Positions 8,699 through 16,645 of a stretch of DNA of 23,819 nucleotides are shown one piece after another (positions within the stretch are counted from its first letter, which is position 1; each line of letters starts with the position of its first letter). Source of the DNA: Anaerolineales bacterium UBA832 (GTDB lineage Bacteria > Chloroflexota > Anaerolineae > Anaerolineales > UBA11657); NCBI GenBank assembly GCA_002296125.1, contig DBHI01000074.1, positions 1 through 23,819 of the forward strand. Direction: 5' to 3'. Made by a program: the position numbers and the translations under genes. The notes beneath the pieces are model-generated. The model was not told where the DNA came from, made no database searches, and was given only the letters and a program-made list of their open reading frames with translations.

Positions 8699-9686
8699 CT
8701 TGTATATCCCACCAACATGCAACTTGATGTTGATTCTCTTTTACAAATAAATTTGGATTTTTGTTATGACATTTGTCAAACACATAAGAACACCGAGGCG
8801 CAAATGGACATCCATCAATATGATCTAACATATTAGGTGGTTGTCCCTCAATACTCGTAAGTCTCTCAGATGTGTTAGTACTATTATCGTGCCTAGGTAA
8901 AGATGCAAGCAGACCTTCTGTATAAGGATGAGACGGACTAGCATAGACCTCTAATGCACTACCTGTTTCAACAATTCGACCAGCATACATAACTGCAACT
9001 CTGTCAGCAAGTCTAGCAATAACTCCTAAATCATGAGTAATCAATATCATACCCATACCCTCTGATCCACGCAAATCATTTAACAATTCAAGGATCTGAG
9101 CCTGAATAGTAACATCCAACGCAGTAGTAGGTTCGTCAGCAATCAAAATAGGTGGAGAACATGCCAAAGCAATTGCAATCATAACCCTTTGTCTCATACC
9201 ACCTGAAAACTGATGCGGATATTCATGAATTCTCCTAGCAGCATCTGAAATGCCAACTTTTTCCAACAGCTCTATACTACGATCTAATGCATCATCCCAA
9301 GTCATATCCTTGTGTTCTACTAACGGTTCAGCAATCTGTGTTCCTATAGTCAATACCGGATTTAATGAGGTCATTGGATCTTGAAAAATCATGCCAATAT
9401 CTACTGATCTCACCTGACGTATTTCTGATGGACTCATAGACAACAAATCACGATCTCCTAACATAGCAGTACCATCTACAACTCTACCTGGTGGATTAGG
9501 AATAAGCTGAAGCAAAGACATCATAGATACAGATTTACCACATCCGCTTTCACCTACTACTCCAAGAACTTCACCACGATTGACCTCGAAAGAAACTCCA
9601 TTTACTGCTTTAACTACTCCATTAATTGTATGGAATTCTGTCTTAAGTCCTTCTACTACAAGGCCACTGTTGTTTTTTTGACTCAT
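8676..9686 (-). CDS. Oligopeptide/dipeptide ABC transporter ATP-binding protein (OppD/DppD type)
   Basis: This 336-residue ABC ATPase is the partner of the adjoining OppF-type protein. Motifs are Walker A GESGCGKS (45-52), Q-loop IFQDP (100-104), signature FSGGMRQR (160-167) and Walker B LIADEP (DE at 184-185). The C-terminal region holds GCPFAPRC-x6-C plus a later Cys (VACW). In OppD proteins a cysteine set of this kind can hold an iron-sulfur cluster. The gene starts at an ATG 6 bp after the SDR gene and its end overlaps the downstream ATPase start. The two ATPases would power import of the ligand delivered by the solute-binding lipoprotein encoded about 2 kb upstream. The permease genes needed for a complete transporter are not in this window. 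Confidence 0.94.
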   Translation of the reverse strand: MSQKNNSGLVVEGLKTEFHTINGVVKAVNGVSFEVNRGEVLGVVGESGCGKSVSMMSLLQLIPNPPGRVVDGTAMLGDRDLLSMSPSEIRQVRSVDIGMIFQDPMTSLNPVLTIGTQIAEPLVEHKDMTWDDALDRSIELLEKVGISDAARRIHEYPHQFSGGMRQRVMIAIALACSPPILIADEPTTALDVTIQAQILELLNDLRGSEGMGMILITHDLGVIARLADRVAVMYAGRIVETGSALEVYASPSHPYTEGLLASLPRHDNSTNTSERLTSIEGQPPNMLDHIDGCPFAPRCSYVFDKCHNKNPNLFVKENQHQVACWWDIQDECERNV

Positions 9687-9692
9687 TGTTAT

Positions 9693-10487
9693 TTATAATG
9701 CTCCTACAGCACCACCATCAACTAATATAGATCTGCCTGTAATATAACGTGCCAAATCAGAAGCCAAGAACACTGCCAAAGCAGCTGGTTCATCAGGCTC
9801 AGCCAATCTACCTACGGGAATTTTACTTGCAGTTATTGCTAATTCCTCATCAACACTAATACCCTTCTTTTCTGCCCTAGCACCAGCCAGTTGTATAGCA
9901 CGATCAGTGCTAGTTGGACCAGGACAAATATTATTTACAGTAACACCATATTCTGCTATTTCGTTCGACAAAGTTTTTGCCATACCGCCAACAGCTAAAC
10001 GAACTCCATTAGATAACATCAAGTTAGGGACAGGCTCGGTCAGTGTTTTGGAAGTGAAGTTTATAATCCTACCCCAATTCTGTTCTTTCATACCTGGCAA
10101 AGATGCACGAATTAATCTGACCGCACTCAAGAACACAAGCTCAAAAGCCGACTCCCATTTATCATCAGTTGCAGAATCAAAAGGGCCTGGAGGAGGACCT
10201 CCAGAATTATTTATTAATATACTAATTGTACCTAAATCTTCTGATACTGACTTAATTAATCCAGTAATTGACTCATTGTCTCTTAAATCAACCTGATATG
10301 ATCGAACATGATTTTCAGTCAATGCGTGTTTTTTAACTTCTAACTCAGCACCACTCAAAGAATCTTTATCCAAATCACAAATTGCTACTTTACAACCTTC
10401 CATTGCTAGACGAATAGCTGTAGCTAAACCAAGACCATTTGCCGAAGCTGCCACTAATGCTGTTCTATCTTTAATTCCCAAATCCAT
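9693..10487 (-). CDS. Atypical short-chain dehydrogenase/reductase (SDR) lacking the Tyr-x3-Lys motif
   Basis: This 264-residue Rossmann-fold protein is classical-SDR length and resembles 3-oxoacyl-ACP reductases. It ends with the usual ITGRSILVDGGA segment and has VNNICPGPTSTD (184-195). The glycine-rich loop is degenerate (AASANGLG, 13-20) and the NNAG element reads NNSGG (93-97). The catalytic serine is present (S146 in NFTS). The Tyr-x3-Lys pair is replaced by S159-N-G-V-R163. This matches a recognised SDR-like subgroup with imperfect cofactor and catalytic motifs, so it is a family trait rather than local decay. The reaction is unknown. It begins 3 bp after the DapA-family gene, with GGAG inside that gene's end, and ends 6 bp before the OppD-type gene. 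Cotranscription with both is likely. Confidence 0.87.
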   Translation of the reverse strand: MDLGIKDRTALVAASANGLGLATAIRLAMEGCKVAICDLDKDSLSGAELEVKKHALTENHVRSYQVDLRDNESITGLIKSVSEDLGTISILINNSGGPPPGPFDSATDDKWESAFELVFLSAVRLIRASLPGMKEQNWGRIINFTSKTLTEPVPNLMLSNGVRLAVGGMAKTLSNEIAEYGVTVNNICPGPTSTDRAIQLAGARAEKKGISVDEELAITASKIPVGRLAEPDEPAALAVFLASDLARYITGRSILVDGGAVGAL

Positions 10488-10490
10488 TTT

Positions 10491-11399
10491 TTATTCTTCT
10501 CCTTGAACTTCTGCCCAACGCAATAATTTATCCAACTCATTTAATGTCATTTTATCCACTGGTGCATGAGGTTTACGAGCTACAGGAGATGCAATAATAC
10601 CCCTTCGAAAATATGCTTGTTTACGTAAAGGTAACTGTATATATTTTTGATTTTCAAACCTAATTAAAGAACAATATTTATTAAACAATGCTTCTGCACC
10701 TTCAAAATCATTATCCATAAATTTATTATATATACTAACAAGCACTTTGGGAAATGCAAATCCAGTCATAGTACCAACAGCTCCATGCAATAACTCTTCT
10801 ACAAACATCATACCACCTAAACCACCAAAAATCCTCATATCAGAATTCTTTTCCAACAAATCAGACACCTTTTTTGGTGAAGGTTCATCTTCTAACTTGA
10901 TATTACACAAAGTAGAATTTTTATCAACCAACGCCAAAAGCATTTCTGTTGACATATATATACCAGTACTAGAAGGATGATCTTGAATCACTATCGGTAC
11001 ATCCACAGCAGAAGCTAATGCTAAATAGTGATTTGTCACAGCAATATCACTAGGTCTCATAATCTTTGGAGGAGTAATTAATAATGAAGAAGCCCCTAAC
11101 TCAATCGCTTTATGAGATGCAACTATACAGCCATATGTCGAAGGATGTGAAGTACCTACACATACTGGTATTTGTCCATCAATGACATCAACTACTGTAC
11201 GAATTACTACATCACGCTCTGAGTCAATTAGTTTGTGCGCTTCACCTAATACTCCCAGTATTGTCACTCCATGCACACCGGACTGCAACATAAATTCAGT
11301 CACTGATATTAAACTATCTATATCTATAGTTTCATCATCATTAAAAGGTGTTGGCATAATATTGTATATGCCCGACATATTTTTATCGTACTTATTCAT
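10491..11399 (-). CDS. DapA (dihydrodipicolinate synthase) superfamily lyase/aldolase homologue
   Basis: This 302-residue TIM-barrel protein has DapA-superfamily length and layout: IMPTPF near the N-terminus, ILGVLGEAHKL (47-57), and a Schiff-base lysine K168 in CNIKLED. A later LHGAVGTMTGFAFPK matches the conserved Ga.G..sg segment. The residues that make true dihydrodipicolinate synthase are changed. The T-T pair of GTTGE is V50-L51, the conserved YN before the proline is Q139-D140 (IQDHPSST), and the 'PYY' element is PPKIM. The class I aldolase lysine remains, so a retro-aldol, dehydration or N-acetylneuraminate-lyase-like reaction on another keto acid is possible; lysine biosynthesis is unlikely. 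The ATG at 11399 has no clear Shine-Dalgarno sequence. The gene follows a hairpin-rich gap after the binding-protein gene. Confidence 0.87.
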   Translation of the reverse strand: MNKYDKNMSGIYNIMPTPFNDDETIDIDSLISVTEFMLQSGVHGVTILGVLGEAHKLIDSERDVVIRTVVDVIDGQIPVCVGTSHPSTYGCIVASHKAIELGASSLLITPPKIMRPSDIAVTNHYLALASAVDVPIVIQDHPSSTGIYMSTEMLLALVDKNSTLCNIKLEDEPSPKKVSDLLEKNSDMRIFGGLGGMMFVEELLHGAVGTMTGFAFPKVLVSIYNKFMDNDFEGAEALFNKYCSLIRFENQKYIQLPLRKQAYFRRGIIASPVARKPHAPVDKMTLNELDKLLRWAEVQGEE

Positions 11400-11422
11400 A
11401 ATATATGAAAATTATTTTTTAT

Positions 11423-11460
11423 AAAAAATATCATCCTGCTCGAATATTCATACAGGATGA
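11423..11460 (-). terminator. Hairpin with T-run downstream of the solute-binding protein gene
   Basis: On the minus strand TCATCCTG and CAGGATGA form an 8-bp stem with a 14-nt loop. They are followed by TATTTTTTAT (T6 at 11428-11423), the form of an intrinsic terminator. It lies 145 bp past the binding-protein stop and about 24 bp before the DapA-family ATG. That leaves little room for a separate promoter, so it may act as a partial terminator lowering expression of the downstream genes relative to the binding protein. Confidence 0.55.
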
Positions 11461-11484
11461 CAATTGATAGATTTACTTTACTTC

Positions 11485-11538
11485 AAACAGCTTGGGGAAC
11501 TACAATTAATATTAGTAACTTCCCCAAGCTGTTTTTTT
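11485..11538. terminator. Strong 15-bp inverted repeat with a T-run on the plus strand
   Basis: AAACAGCTTGGGGAA (11485-11499) and its exact reverse complement (11520-11534) flank a 20-nt loop. On the plus strand the stem runs into TTTTTTT (11532-11538), the classic intrinsic terminator form. On the minus strand, where the genes are, it is followed only by TTTGAAG and preceded by A7. It may be a bidirectional terminator or an mRNA-stabilising stem at the 3' end of the binding-protein transcript. No plus-strand gene is seen that would need it. Confidence 0.6.
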
Positions 11539-11604
11539 GTTCTTCTTAAGAAACACTACCTATATATTATATAAGTATTGTCGCTTAGAGATACTCTGTG
11601 TATG

Positions 11605-13341
11605 CTAATTAGCAACCTTGAGATCTCTGAATGTCATCCAACCATCCTTACGAGCATCCCATTCAAAGTCATCATTTATAGCAATTACATTCTGCATCTC
11701 ATAGAGTACGACATCGCCGCCCCAATCTAGGTAATACTCTTGCCAATCTGCCCATAGATCCAATCTTGCTGCTGAATCAACAGTTGACAAAATCTGAGTA
11801 CTATTCTCATCCCATTCTGGAATACATTGTCCGTTATTCTTACCTGGCCAATCACATTGGTAGAATAAAGGTGTCATGGCAGGACCACAACCAAGTGTAG
11901 TCAACATAATGTCACGGTTAGCACCAGGACCCTGTATTTGCTCAGAGTATGCTGAGTTATCCATAACAGTAAGTTCTACTTCAAATCCAGCAGCTTCAAG
12001 CATGACTGCTGCTACTTCGGCAACTTCCTTTTCGTTACCATATTGATTTGTTAGACTCTCGAAGAAGACCTTAGGTTTATTACCAGCATCTGGATCATAA
12101 CCAGCTTCTACAAGAAGTTTCTTGGCTGCTTCTACATCATACTCGGCATCAGCAGCTGCTTCACCATAATACTTATCTGCAAAACCTTCAGGATAACCTG
12201 CACAGATACGTACTAAGTTAGGTACTGCTGCACCTTGTACTGAAGCCAATGTAGTACGATCCAATGCGTGACTTACAGCCTGACGCACTAATGGATCAAG
12301 TGTAACTGGCTCATAACCTGGATAAACTTCAGACATAGTTCCTGGTTCGACGTCAGCTCTTAGGTAAAGATGATGCATCCTATTCATTGGTGCTAGGAGC
12401 AAATCAATTCCATCTGTAGAAGCTAACTTAACTCGATCTGGCTCTGGAACTTTAGCCATCATATCAACATCACCAGTTATCATTGCTTGTACTTGTGTAG
12501 CACTATCTGGAATTACCTGATAGATGATGGTGTCAACATCAGGACGTCCGCCCCAATAATCATCCCAAGCTTCCATTCTATATTTGTCACTCTCAGTGAA
12601 TTCTACTAACTTATATGGACCAGAACCAACTGGTGTTCTTGCGAACTCTTCTTCACCAACTTCTTCCATATAATCTGGAGGCAATAGCTCACAACCGTTA
12701 TAACTTACTACATACTCGAAGTAAGCTTCTGGAGCTCCTGTCATAATATCAACAGTTACGTCATCAACAATCTTGACATCACTGATAAATTGCCACTGTG
12801 GGTGAACTAAGAAGTCTTCACGTGAACGTACACGATCAAGATTCCATTTTACAGCCTCTGCGTCTAAAGGCTCACCATTATGGAATGTAATTCCTGGGCG
12901 CAAATTAAAACGCCAAGTGGTGTCATCTAGAGCTTCCCAGCTTTCAGCTGCTTGACCATGATAACCTGAAAGATCCCAGTTTCTCCATATCAAACACTCA
13001 TAAATGGTGTTTGTAAGCCAGTGAGTTGAACCATACCAAGTCACTGGAGCATCCATGGTTCTAATAGGACCATTATGTGCATAAGTAAAAGTCATTGGTT
13101 CGCGTGCTGGAGCTTCAGCTTCAACTTCAACGTATTCAATAACTTCTTTTTCTACTTCTACTTCTTTAACAACTTCTACTTCCTTCTCTACAACAACTTC
13201 TTCTTTTACAACTTGAGTTACAACAACTTCTTTCTCCACCTCAACTACCTGAGGCGAACAAGAAGCAAGTAAAACACCAGTCACTACTAAGAGATATAGT
13301 AGAAACTTTGGTGCGGAGTTAAACTTGAGTTTGAAATTCAT
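11605..13341 (-). CDS. Family 5 extracellular solute-binding lipoprotein of a peptide-type ABC transporter
   Basis: This 578-residue protein begins with a lipoprotein signal: basic MNFKLKFNSAPK, a hydrophobic stretch and a lipobox LASC with the lipidated C28. Residues 31-77 are a low-complexity Val/Glu/Lys repeat (EVEKEV units). The SBP_bac_5 domain follows from about residue 83, including TWRFNLRPGITFHNGEP and DAEAVKWNLDRVRS, both typical of Dpp/Opp/nickel-type binding proteins. It would sit on the outer face of the membrane and deliver a peptide-like or other polar ligand to the permease. The OppD/OppF-type ATPases encoded downstream are the obvious partners, although no permease gene is seen here. 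The ATG at 13341 has AGGAG upstream. Ligand not deducible. Confidence 0.94.
   Translation of the reverse strand: MNFKLKFNSAPKFLLYLLVVTGVLLASCSPQVVEVEKEVVVTQVVKEEVVVEKEVEVVKEVEVEKEVIEYVEVEAEAPAREPMTFTYAHNGPIRTMDAPVTWYGSTHWLTNTIYECLIWRNWDLSGYHGQAAESWEALDDTTWRFNLRPGITFHNGEPLDAEAVKWNLDRVRSREDFLVHPQWQFISDVKIVDDVTVDIMTGAPEAYFEYVVSYNGCELLPPDYMEEVGEEEFARTPVGSGPYKLVEFTESDKYRMEAWDDYWGGRPDVDTIIYQVIPDSATQVQAMITGDVDMMAKVPEPDRVKLASTDGIDLLLAPMNRMHHLYLRADVEPGTMSEVYPGYEPVTLDPLVRQAVSHALDRTTLASVQGAAVPNLVRICAGYPEGFADKYYGEAAADAEYDVEAAKKLLVEAGYDPDAGNKPKVFFESLTNQYGNEKEVAEVAAVMLEAAGFEVELTVMDNSAYSEQIQGPGANRDIMLTTLGCGPAMTPLFYQCDWPGKNNGQCIPEWDENSTQILSTVDSAARLDLWADWQEYYLDWGGDVVLYEMQNVIAINDDFEWDARKDGWMTFRDLKVAN
13111..13251 (-). 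repeat. Val/Glu/Lys repeat linker coding region of the binding lipoprotein
   Basis: Residues 31-77 of the lipoprotein consist of short repeats built on VEKEV and VVKEV, with nearly every residue V, E or K, directly after the lipidated cysteine. It probably forms an extended or coiled-coil spacer lifting the binding domain off the membrane. Comparable linkers are common in Chloroflexota binding proteins, which is the main taxonomic clue in the window. Confidence 0.8.
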
Positions 13342-13399
13342 ATTTGTTACTCCTTGTCTCCTTTTATATTTTTTACTAATTTACTTCTGACACCAATTA

Positions 13400-14404
13400 C
13401 TACAACTTCACTGGCCATCTTGGAGATGACCCACTAATTATACACGAAAATTCGTCAATAGCCATTTGAATTTCTCCGGTCCTGGTAGTACCCGTTCCAC
13501 CACCTATATGCGGAGTCAAAATAACATTATCCATCTCTGCTAAAGGACTATCCATTGGCAAAGGCTCATAATCAAAGACATCAAGACCAGCACCTCTAAT
13601 TTTACCTTGCAAAAGTGCATCAATCAAAGCTTCTTCATCAATCACTCCTCCTCGACAAATATTGACAAGAATAGCATCTTCACGCATTGACTCAAATTCA
13701 GACGCACCTATCATCTTTTCGGTAGCAGGGGTATGAGGAACTGCTAGACAAATATAATCTGAACTAGTCAACATATCATTAAGGCTCATAAACTCTAAAG
13801 GTATAGATTGCTCAATTGTATCTGATAAGCGTGTACGTTTATGATAGGCAACCTGCATACCCATAACATTAGCTCGTATAGCTAATTCATAACCTATTTC
13901 ACCCAAACCTACTATCCCTAAACGTTTTCCATGCACTTCATGAACATTTTCATTCTTCATCCAATGAAAAGCCATCTTCCATTGCTCTGACTTTATAGGC
14001 CTAATACCTCTATAACGGTAAGCACCACTTGCAACACTATCATGAGATGCAATCAAATCCTTGCTCATAGACAAAATCAACGTCATAGCTAACTCTGCAA
14101 CACAATTAGGACCTTTTCTCCAAACTGTAGCAAAATCGACACCATTCTCAACGATTGCTCCATAATCAAAATTACTATGGTTTCTACCTAAACTTAATGC
14201 TAATTGCAAGTTTGGCAATTTCTTTAATACACTAGCATCAATTTTTTCGTCTTGTGCTATCAGACCTACAACCTCCTCAGACAATAAACTGGCAAACTCT
14301 TCACCTTCAGATGCACATATCAAATCATATCCATCCAAATATCCTTGAAGCTCATCACATGCAGGAGCATGTTCACTATCGGCAATCAATATTTTTTTAC
14401 TCAT
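13400..14404 (-). CDS. D-isomer-specific 2-hydroxyacid dehydrogenase
   Basis: This 334-residue protein is typical of the D-2-hydroxyacid dehydrogenase family (glycerate, phosphoglycerate and lactate dehydrogenase relatives). The cofactor domain has GIVGLGEIG (G166-x-G168-x-x-G171). The catalytic set is complete: R251 in NICRGGVIDE, E280 in LDVFDYEPLP and H299 in LTPHIGG. It should interconvert a 2-keto acid and a D-2-hydroxy acid with NAD(P)H. With an aminotransferase encoded directly upstream, it could reduce the keto acid produced there; that is inference. GGAGG lies very close (3 nt) to the ATG at 14404. The end lies 58 bp before the binding-lipoprotein start. There is no ACT domain, so it is not a regulated SerA. 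Confidence 0.92.
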   Translation of the reverse strand: MSKKILIADSEHAPACDELQGYLDGYDLICASEGEEFASLLSEEVVGLIAQDEKIDASVLKKLPNLQLALSLGRNHSNFDYGAIVENGVDFATVWRKGPNCVAELAMTLILSMSKDLIASHDSVASGAYRYRGIRPIKSEQWKMAFHWMKNENVHEVHGKRLGIVGLGEIGYELAIRANVMGMQVAYHKRTRLSDTIEQSIPLEFMSLNDMLTSSDYICLAVPHTPATEKMIGASEFESMREDAILVNICRGGVIDEEALIDALLQGKIRGAGLDVFDYEPLPMDSPLAEMDNVILTPHIGGGTGTTRTGEIQMAIDEFSCIISGSSPRWPVKL

Positions 14405-14449
14405 AATCCTCCATTACTTATCTGTTTCTTTCTAATACAAGTACATCGT

Positions 14450-14479
14450 TAATTAGCTACAAACTCCTGTGGCTAATTA
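14450..14479. repeat. 8-bp inverted repeat at the end of the aminotransferase gene
   Basis: TAATTAGC (14450-14457) and GCTAATTA (14472-14479) surround a 14-nt loop, and the right arm includes the aminotransferase stop codon. There is no T-run, and the stem is A/T-rich. It is recorded as structure only. Confidence 0.3.
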
Positions 14480-15646
14480 CTTAGACATTTTACTTAACAC
14501 CTTACTCATGCGTTCAAGACCTTCTTTAAGTTTTGCTTCAGGCTGAAGAAATGTTACACGTACATAATATTTAGAATCTGGTGCAAAAGCACCTCCAGGG
14601 TACACAAGCACATGAGCTTCATCTAATATCTTAGCAGCCAACTCTACACTATCAACACCTAGATGAGACACATCACCAAAAATAAATTGGCCGCCTTGAG
14701 GCATCCCGTAGCTAATTCCCATAGAATCAAAAGCATCTAACACAACTTTACGACGACGATGATATCGTGCTTTCATATCTTCAAGTGCATCTGGCGGACC
14801 AGTTAAAGCCTCAATTCCTGCATATTGTGAAACTACATTTGCTGGACCTGACACAGAAGCCTTCAATAATTTAACCTTGTTAATCAAATGAGCAGGACCA
14901 GTAATCCATCCAAGTCTCCAGCCCGTCATTGCATAAGCCTTTGAAAAAGCATTCAACGTCAAAGTCCGATCTTTTCCTGATGCTAACGACTGCGGACTAC
15001 AATGTACACCTCCATCATAAATAAATTGATCATATATTTCATCTGCAAGTACAACTAAATCATTTTTGGCAGCTATATCCACAAGTGTTTCCATTGTATC
15101 AGTAGGAATAACTGATGCGGTAGGATTATTTGGCGATACAAGCAAAACCGAAGTTGATCGATCTGACACAGCTTGCTCAACCAAAGTTGGGTCTACAGCA
15201 AAATCGTTTTCCATCACAGTAGGAACACCTACTTTTGCTCCTCCAGCAAAAGCTAATGCATCAAGATAAGTACTATAATTAGGTTCTGGTACTATCATCT
15301 CATCTCCTGCAGAAGTCGTTGCAAGAACCATTAACATAATTGCTTCTTGACCACCATTTGTAACCACTACACCATCATTAGGATCTACATCAATGTTGTT
15401 AATCTTACTAACCCTATCGCTAATAGCCTGTCGTAGTTCAAACAAACCCTCAACTGGAGATGATCTCAGATCTTTGGTCTTCATAGCTCTATTGGCTGCT
15501 TCAACAATATTGGATGGTGTATCAAAATCCGGATCACCACGACCAAGAACAATTGCATCTAACTCTTTAGCTTTAGCAATCAAAGAGTAAAACAACGCTG
15601 TACCCGTTAATTTCTTCTTAGTTGTATTTTTATCTTGTTGTGACAC
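14477..15646 (-). CDS. Pyridoxal-phosphate aminotransferase, class I/II (aspartate aminotransferase fold)
   Basis: This 389-residue protein is a complete fold-type I aminotransferase. PLP-site residues are all present: N174 in SPNNPTA, D202 and Y205 in LADEIYDQF, the Schiff-base K236 in AFSKAYAMTGWRLGW with R244 nearby, and R363 (YYVRVTF), which binds the substrate carboxylate. It should transfer an amino group between an amino acid and a 2-keto acid in the cytoplasm; the side-chain preference is not readable. The start is a GTG at 15644-15646 with AGGAG 9 nt upstream. It lies 90 bp downstream of a degenerate aminotransferase homologue and 72 bp upstream of the hydroxyacid dehydrogenase, which could act on its keto-acid product. 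Confidence 0.93.
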   Translation of the reverse strand: MSQQDKNTTKKKLTGTALFYSLIAKAKELDAIVLGRGDPDFDTPSNIVEAANRAMKTKDLRSSPVEGLFELRQAISDRVSKINNIDVDPNDGVVVTNGGQEAIMLMVLATTSAGDEMIVPEPNYSTYLDALAFAGGAKVGVPTVMENDFAVDPTLVEQAVSDRSTSVLLVSPNNPTASVIPTDTMETLVDIAAKNDLVVLADEIYDQFIYDGGVHCSPQSLASGKDRTLTLNAFSKAYAMTGWRLGWITGPAHLINKVKLLKASVSGPANVVSQYAGIEALTGPPDALEDMKARYHRRRKVVLDAFDSMGISYGMPQGGQFIFGDVSHLGVDSVELAAKILDEAHVLVYPGGAFAPDSKYYVRVTFLQPEAKLKEGLERMSKVLSKMSK

Positions 15647-15737
15647 TGAAACTATCTCCTTTCCTCCTAGGCAAAATCAATAACTAGGAAGTTTTACAAA
15701 TAATACTAATTAGATATCAATAGTCTAAATCTGTTTT

Positions 15738-16565
15738 TTACAAACTAACTAATGCTTCAATTTCATTCTTACTTTTTGAATCATTAAACATCTTTTTCCA
15801 ACTACCACTTAATTCTAATGCGGCAAATTGTGCAGGTGTACTTGTACAAATACTTAGCACTTGCTTCATTTTAACTATTTTTTCAGCTACATTTAAGGGA
15901 GCAGCAATAAAGCCTAAACCTTGTGGCTCTATACCTAAACCAGGCCACAGTTCACCTATAGCAATAATTGATCCATCAGCAGAAGAAACATCAACTTTAT
16001 ACATATTATCGACACTACTAAGCCAAGGACTTAAACCTGTATCAACAACAATATGCTTACCTTGGTCAGTAAACCTATTAACATGAGTACTGAAATCATT
16101 CGAATAAATAGCACCAGTGACCCTGGAAGGGTTTTCTAAGAAAATCGTCTGTGAAGCACTCACTACATCAGACTCCAATGCATCCGAACTCAACAACCCT
16201 GTTTCTTCATCACATGCAACATTTTCTACATGACATCCTCTTAATGATGCCGCTAAACTAGCACCTGGATTTGCAACTGCAGGAATAGCTATTTGTCCTT
16301 CCGGAGAAGTCACAACTTGTGTCGCAAGAAATCGGCTTTCTTGCAAACCTGATGTAATTATAATGTTATCTTTCTCAGCATTTATTACTCCATAACCATT
16401 CACCCATTCCGCAGCAGCCTCTCGTACTTCTGGTACACCTGGGACATCCACATAATGTGTTTGTCCAGACTTCAAAGCACTATAAGAAGATGCTATTGAT
16501 TCACTATCTAAATCTTTATACATATATGACTCAACAATCTCAATACTACCTTTCGAATTTGTCAT
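15738..16565 (-). CDS. Truncated aminotransferase homologue lacking the PLP lysine (probable pseudoenzyme)
   Basis: This 275-residue protein aligns with the large domain of aspartate-aminotransferase-type enzymes. Matches are GVPEVREAAAEWVN (43-56), DNIIITSGLQES (66-77), ENPSRVTG (144-151), HIVVDTGLSPWL (171-182) and PQGLGFIAAP (214-223). The catalytic set has gone. No lysine occurs between K190 and K229, the span that must contain the PLP Schiff-base lysine. The asparagine of NPxNPTG is R148, and the tyrosine after the conserved aspartate (D175) is L178. The C-terminal small domain with the carboxylate arginine is absent. The frame is open, with an ATG and an AGGA-type site, so it appears to be an expressed protein rather than debris. 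It may be a regulatory or scaffold partner of the adjacent intact aminotransferase, which is a guess; a pseudogene in decay is the alternative. Confidence 0.75.
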   Translation of the reverse strand: MTNSKGSIEIVESYMYKDLDSESIASSYSALKSGQTHYVDVPGVPEVREAAAEWVNGYGVINAEKDNIIITSGLQESRFLATQVVTSPEGQIAIPAVANPGASLAASLRGCHVENVACDEETGLLSSDALESDVVSASQTIFLENPSRVTGAIYSNDFSTHVNRFTDQGKHIVVDTGLSPWLSSVDNMYKVDVSSADGSIIAIGELWPGLGIEPQGLGFIAAPLNVAEKIVKMKQVLSICTSTPAQFAALELSGSWKKMFNDSKSKNEIEALVSL

Positions 16566-16588
16566 GTTTTCCTCTCAAATTTACAAAA

Positions 16589-16628
16589 CAAAAGCATATT
16601 TGATTCTATAAAAATCGTACTGCTTTTG
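16589..16628. repeat. 8-bp inverted repeat in the gap between the two degenerate homologues
   Basis: CAAAAGCA (16589-16596) and TGCTTTTG (16621-16628) are separated by 24 nt. They lie just past the stop of the deacylase-like gene on the minus strand, where the second arm runs on into TTTTG. It could be a weak terminator, but the loop is long and the stem A/T-rich. Confidence 0.3.
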
Positions 16629-16645
16629 CTTATATCTATAATATT

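Noticed and set aside
8699..8722. TTG at 8722 as start of the OppF-type ATPase
   Set aside because: It would overlap the upstream gene by 47 bp with no ribosome binding site advantage. The ATGs at 8698 and 8683 are better placed.
8412..8750. Plus-strand frame of 112 codons over the ATPase gene junction
   Set aside because: It is antisense to two clear ABC ATPase genes and shows no recognisable domain.
13075..13272. Plus-strand frame of 65 codons rich in Phe and Asn
   Set aside because: It is the complement of the Val/Glu/Lys repeat linker of the binding protein, and its composition follows from that.
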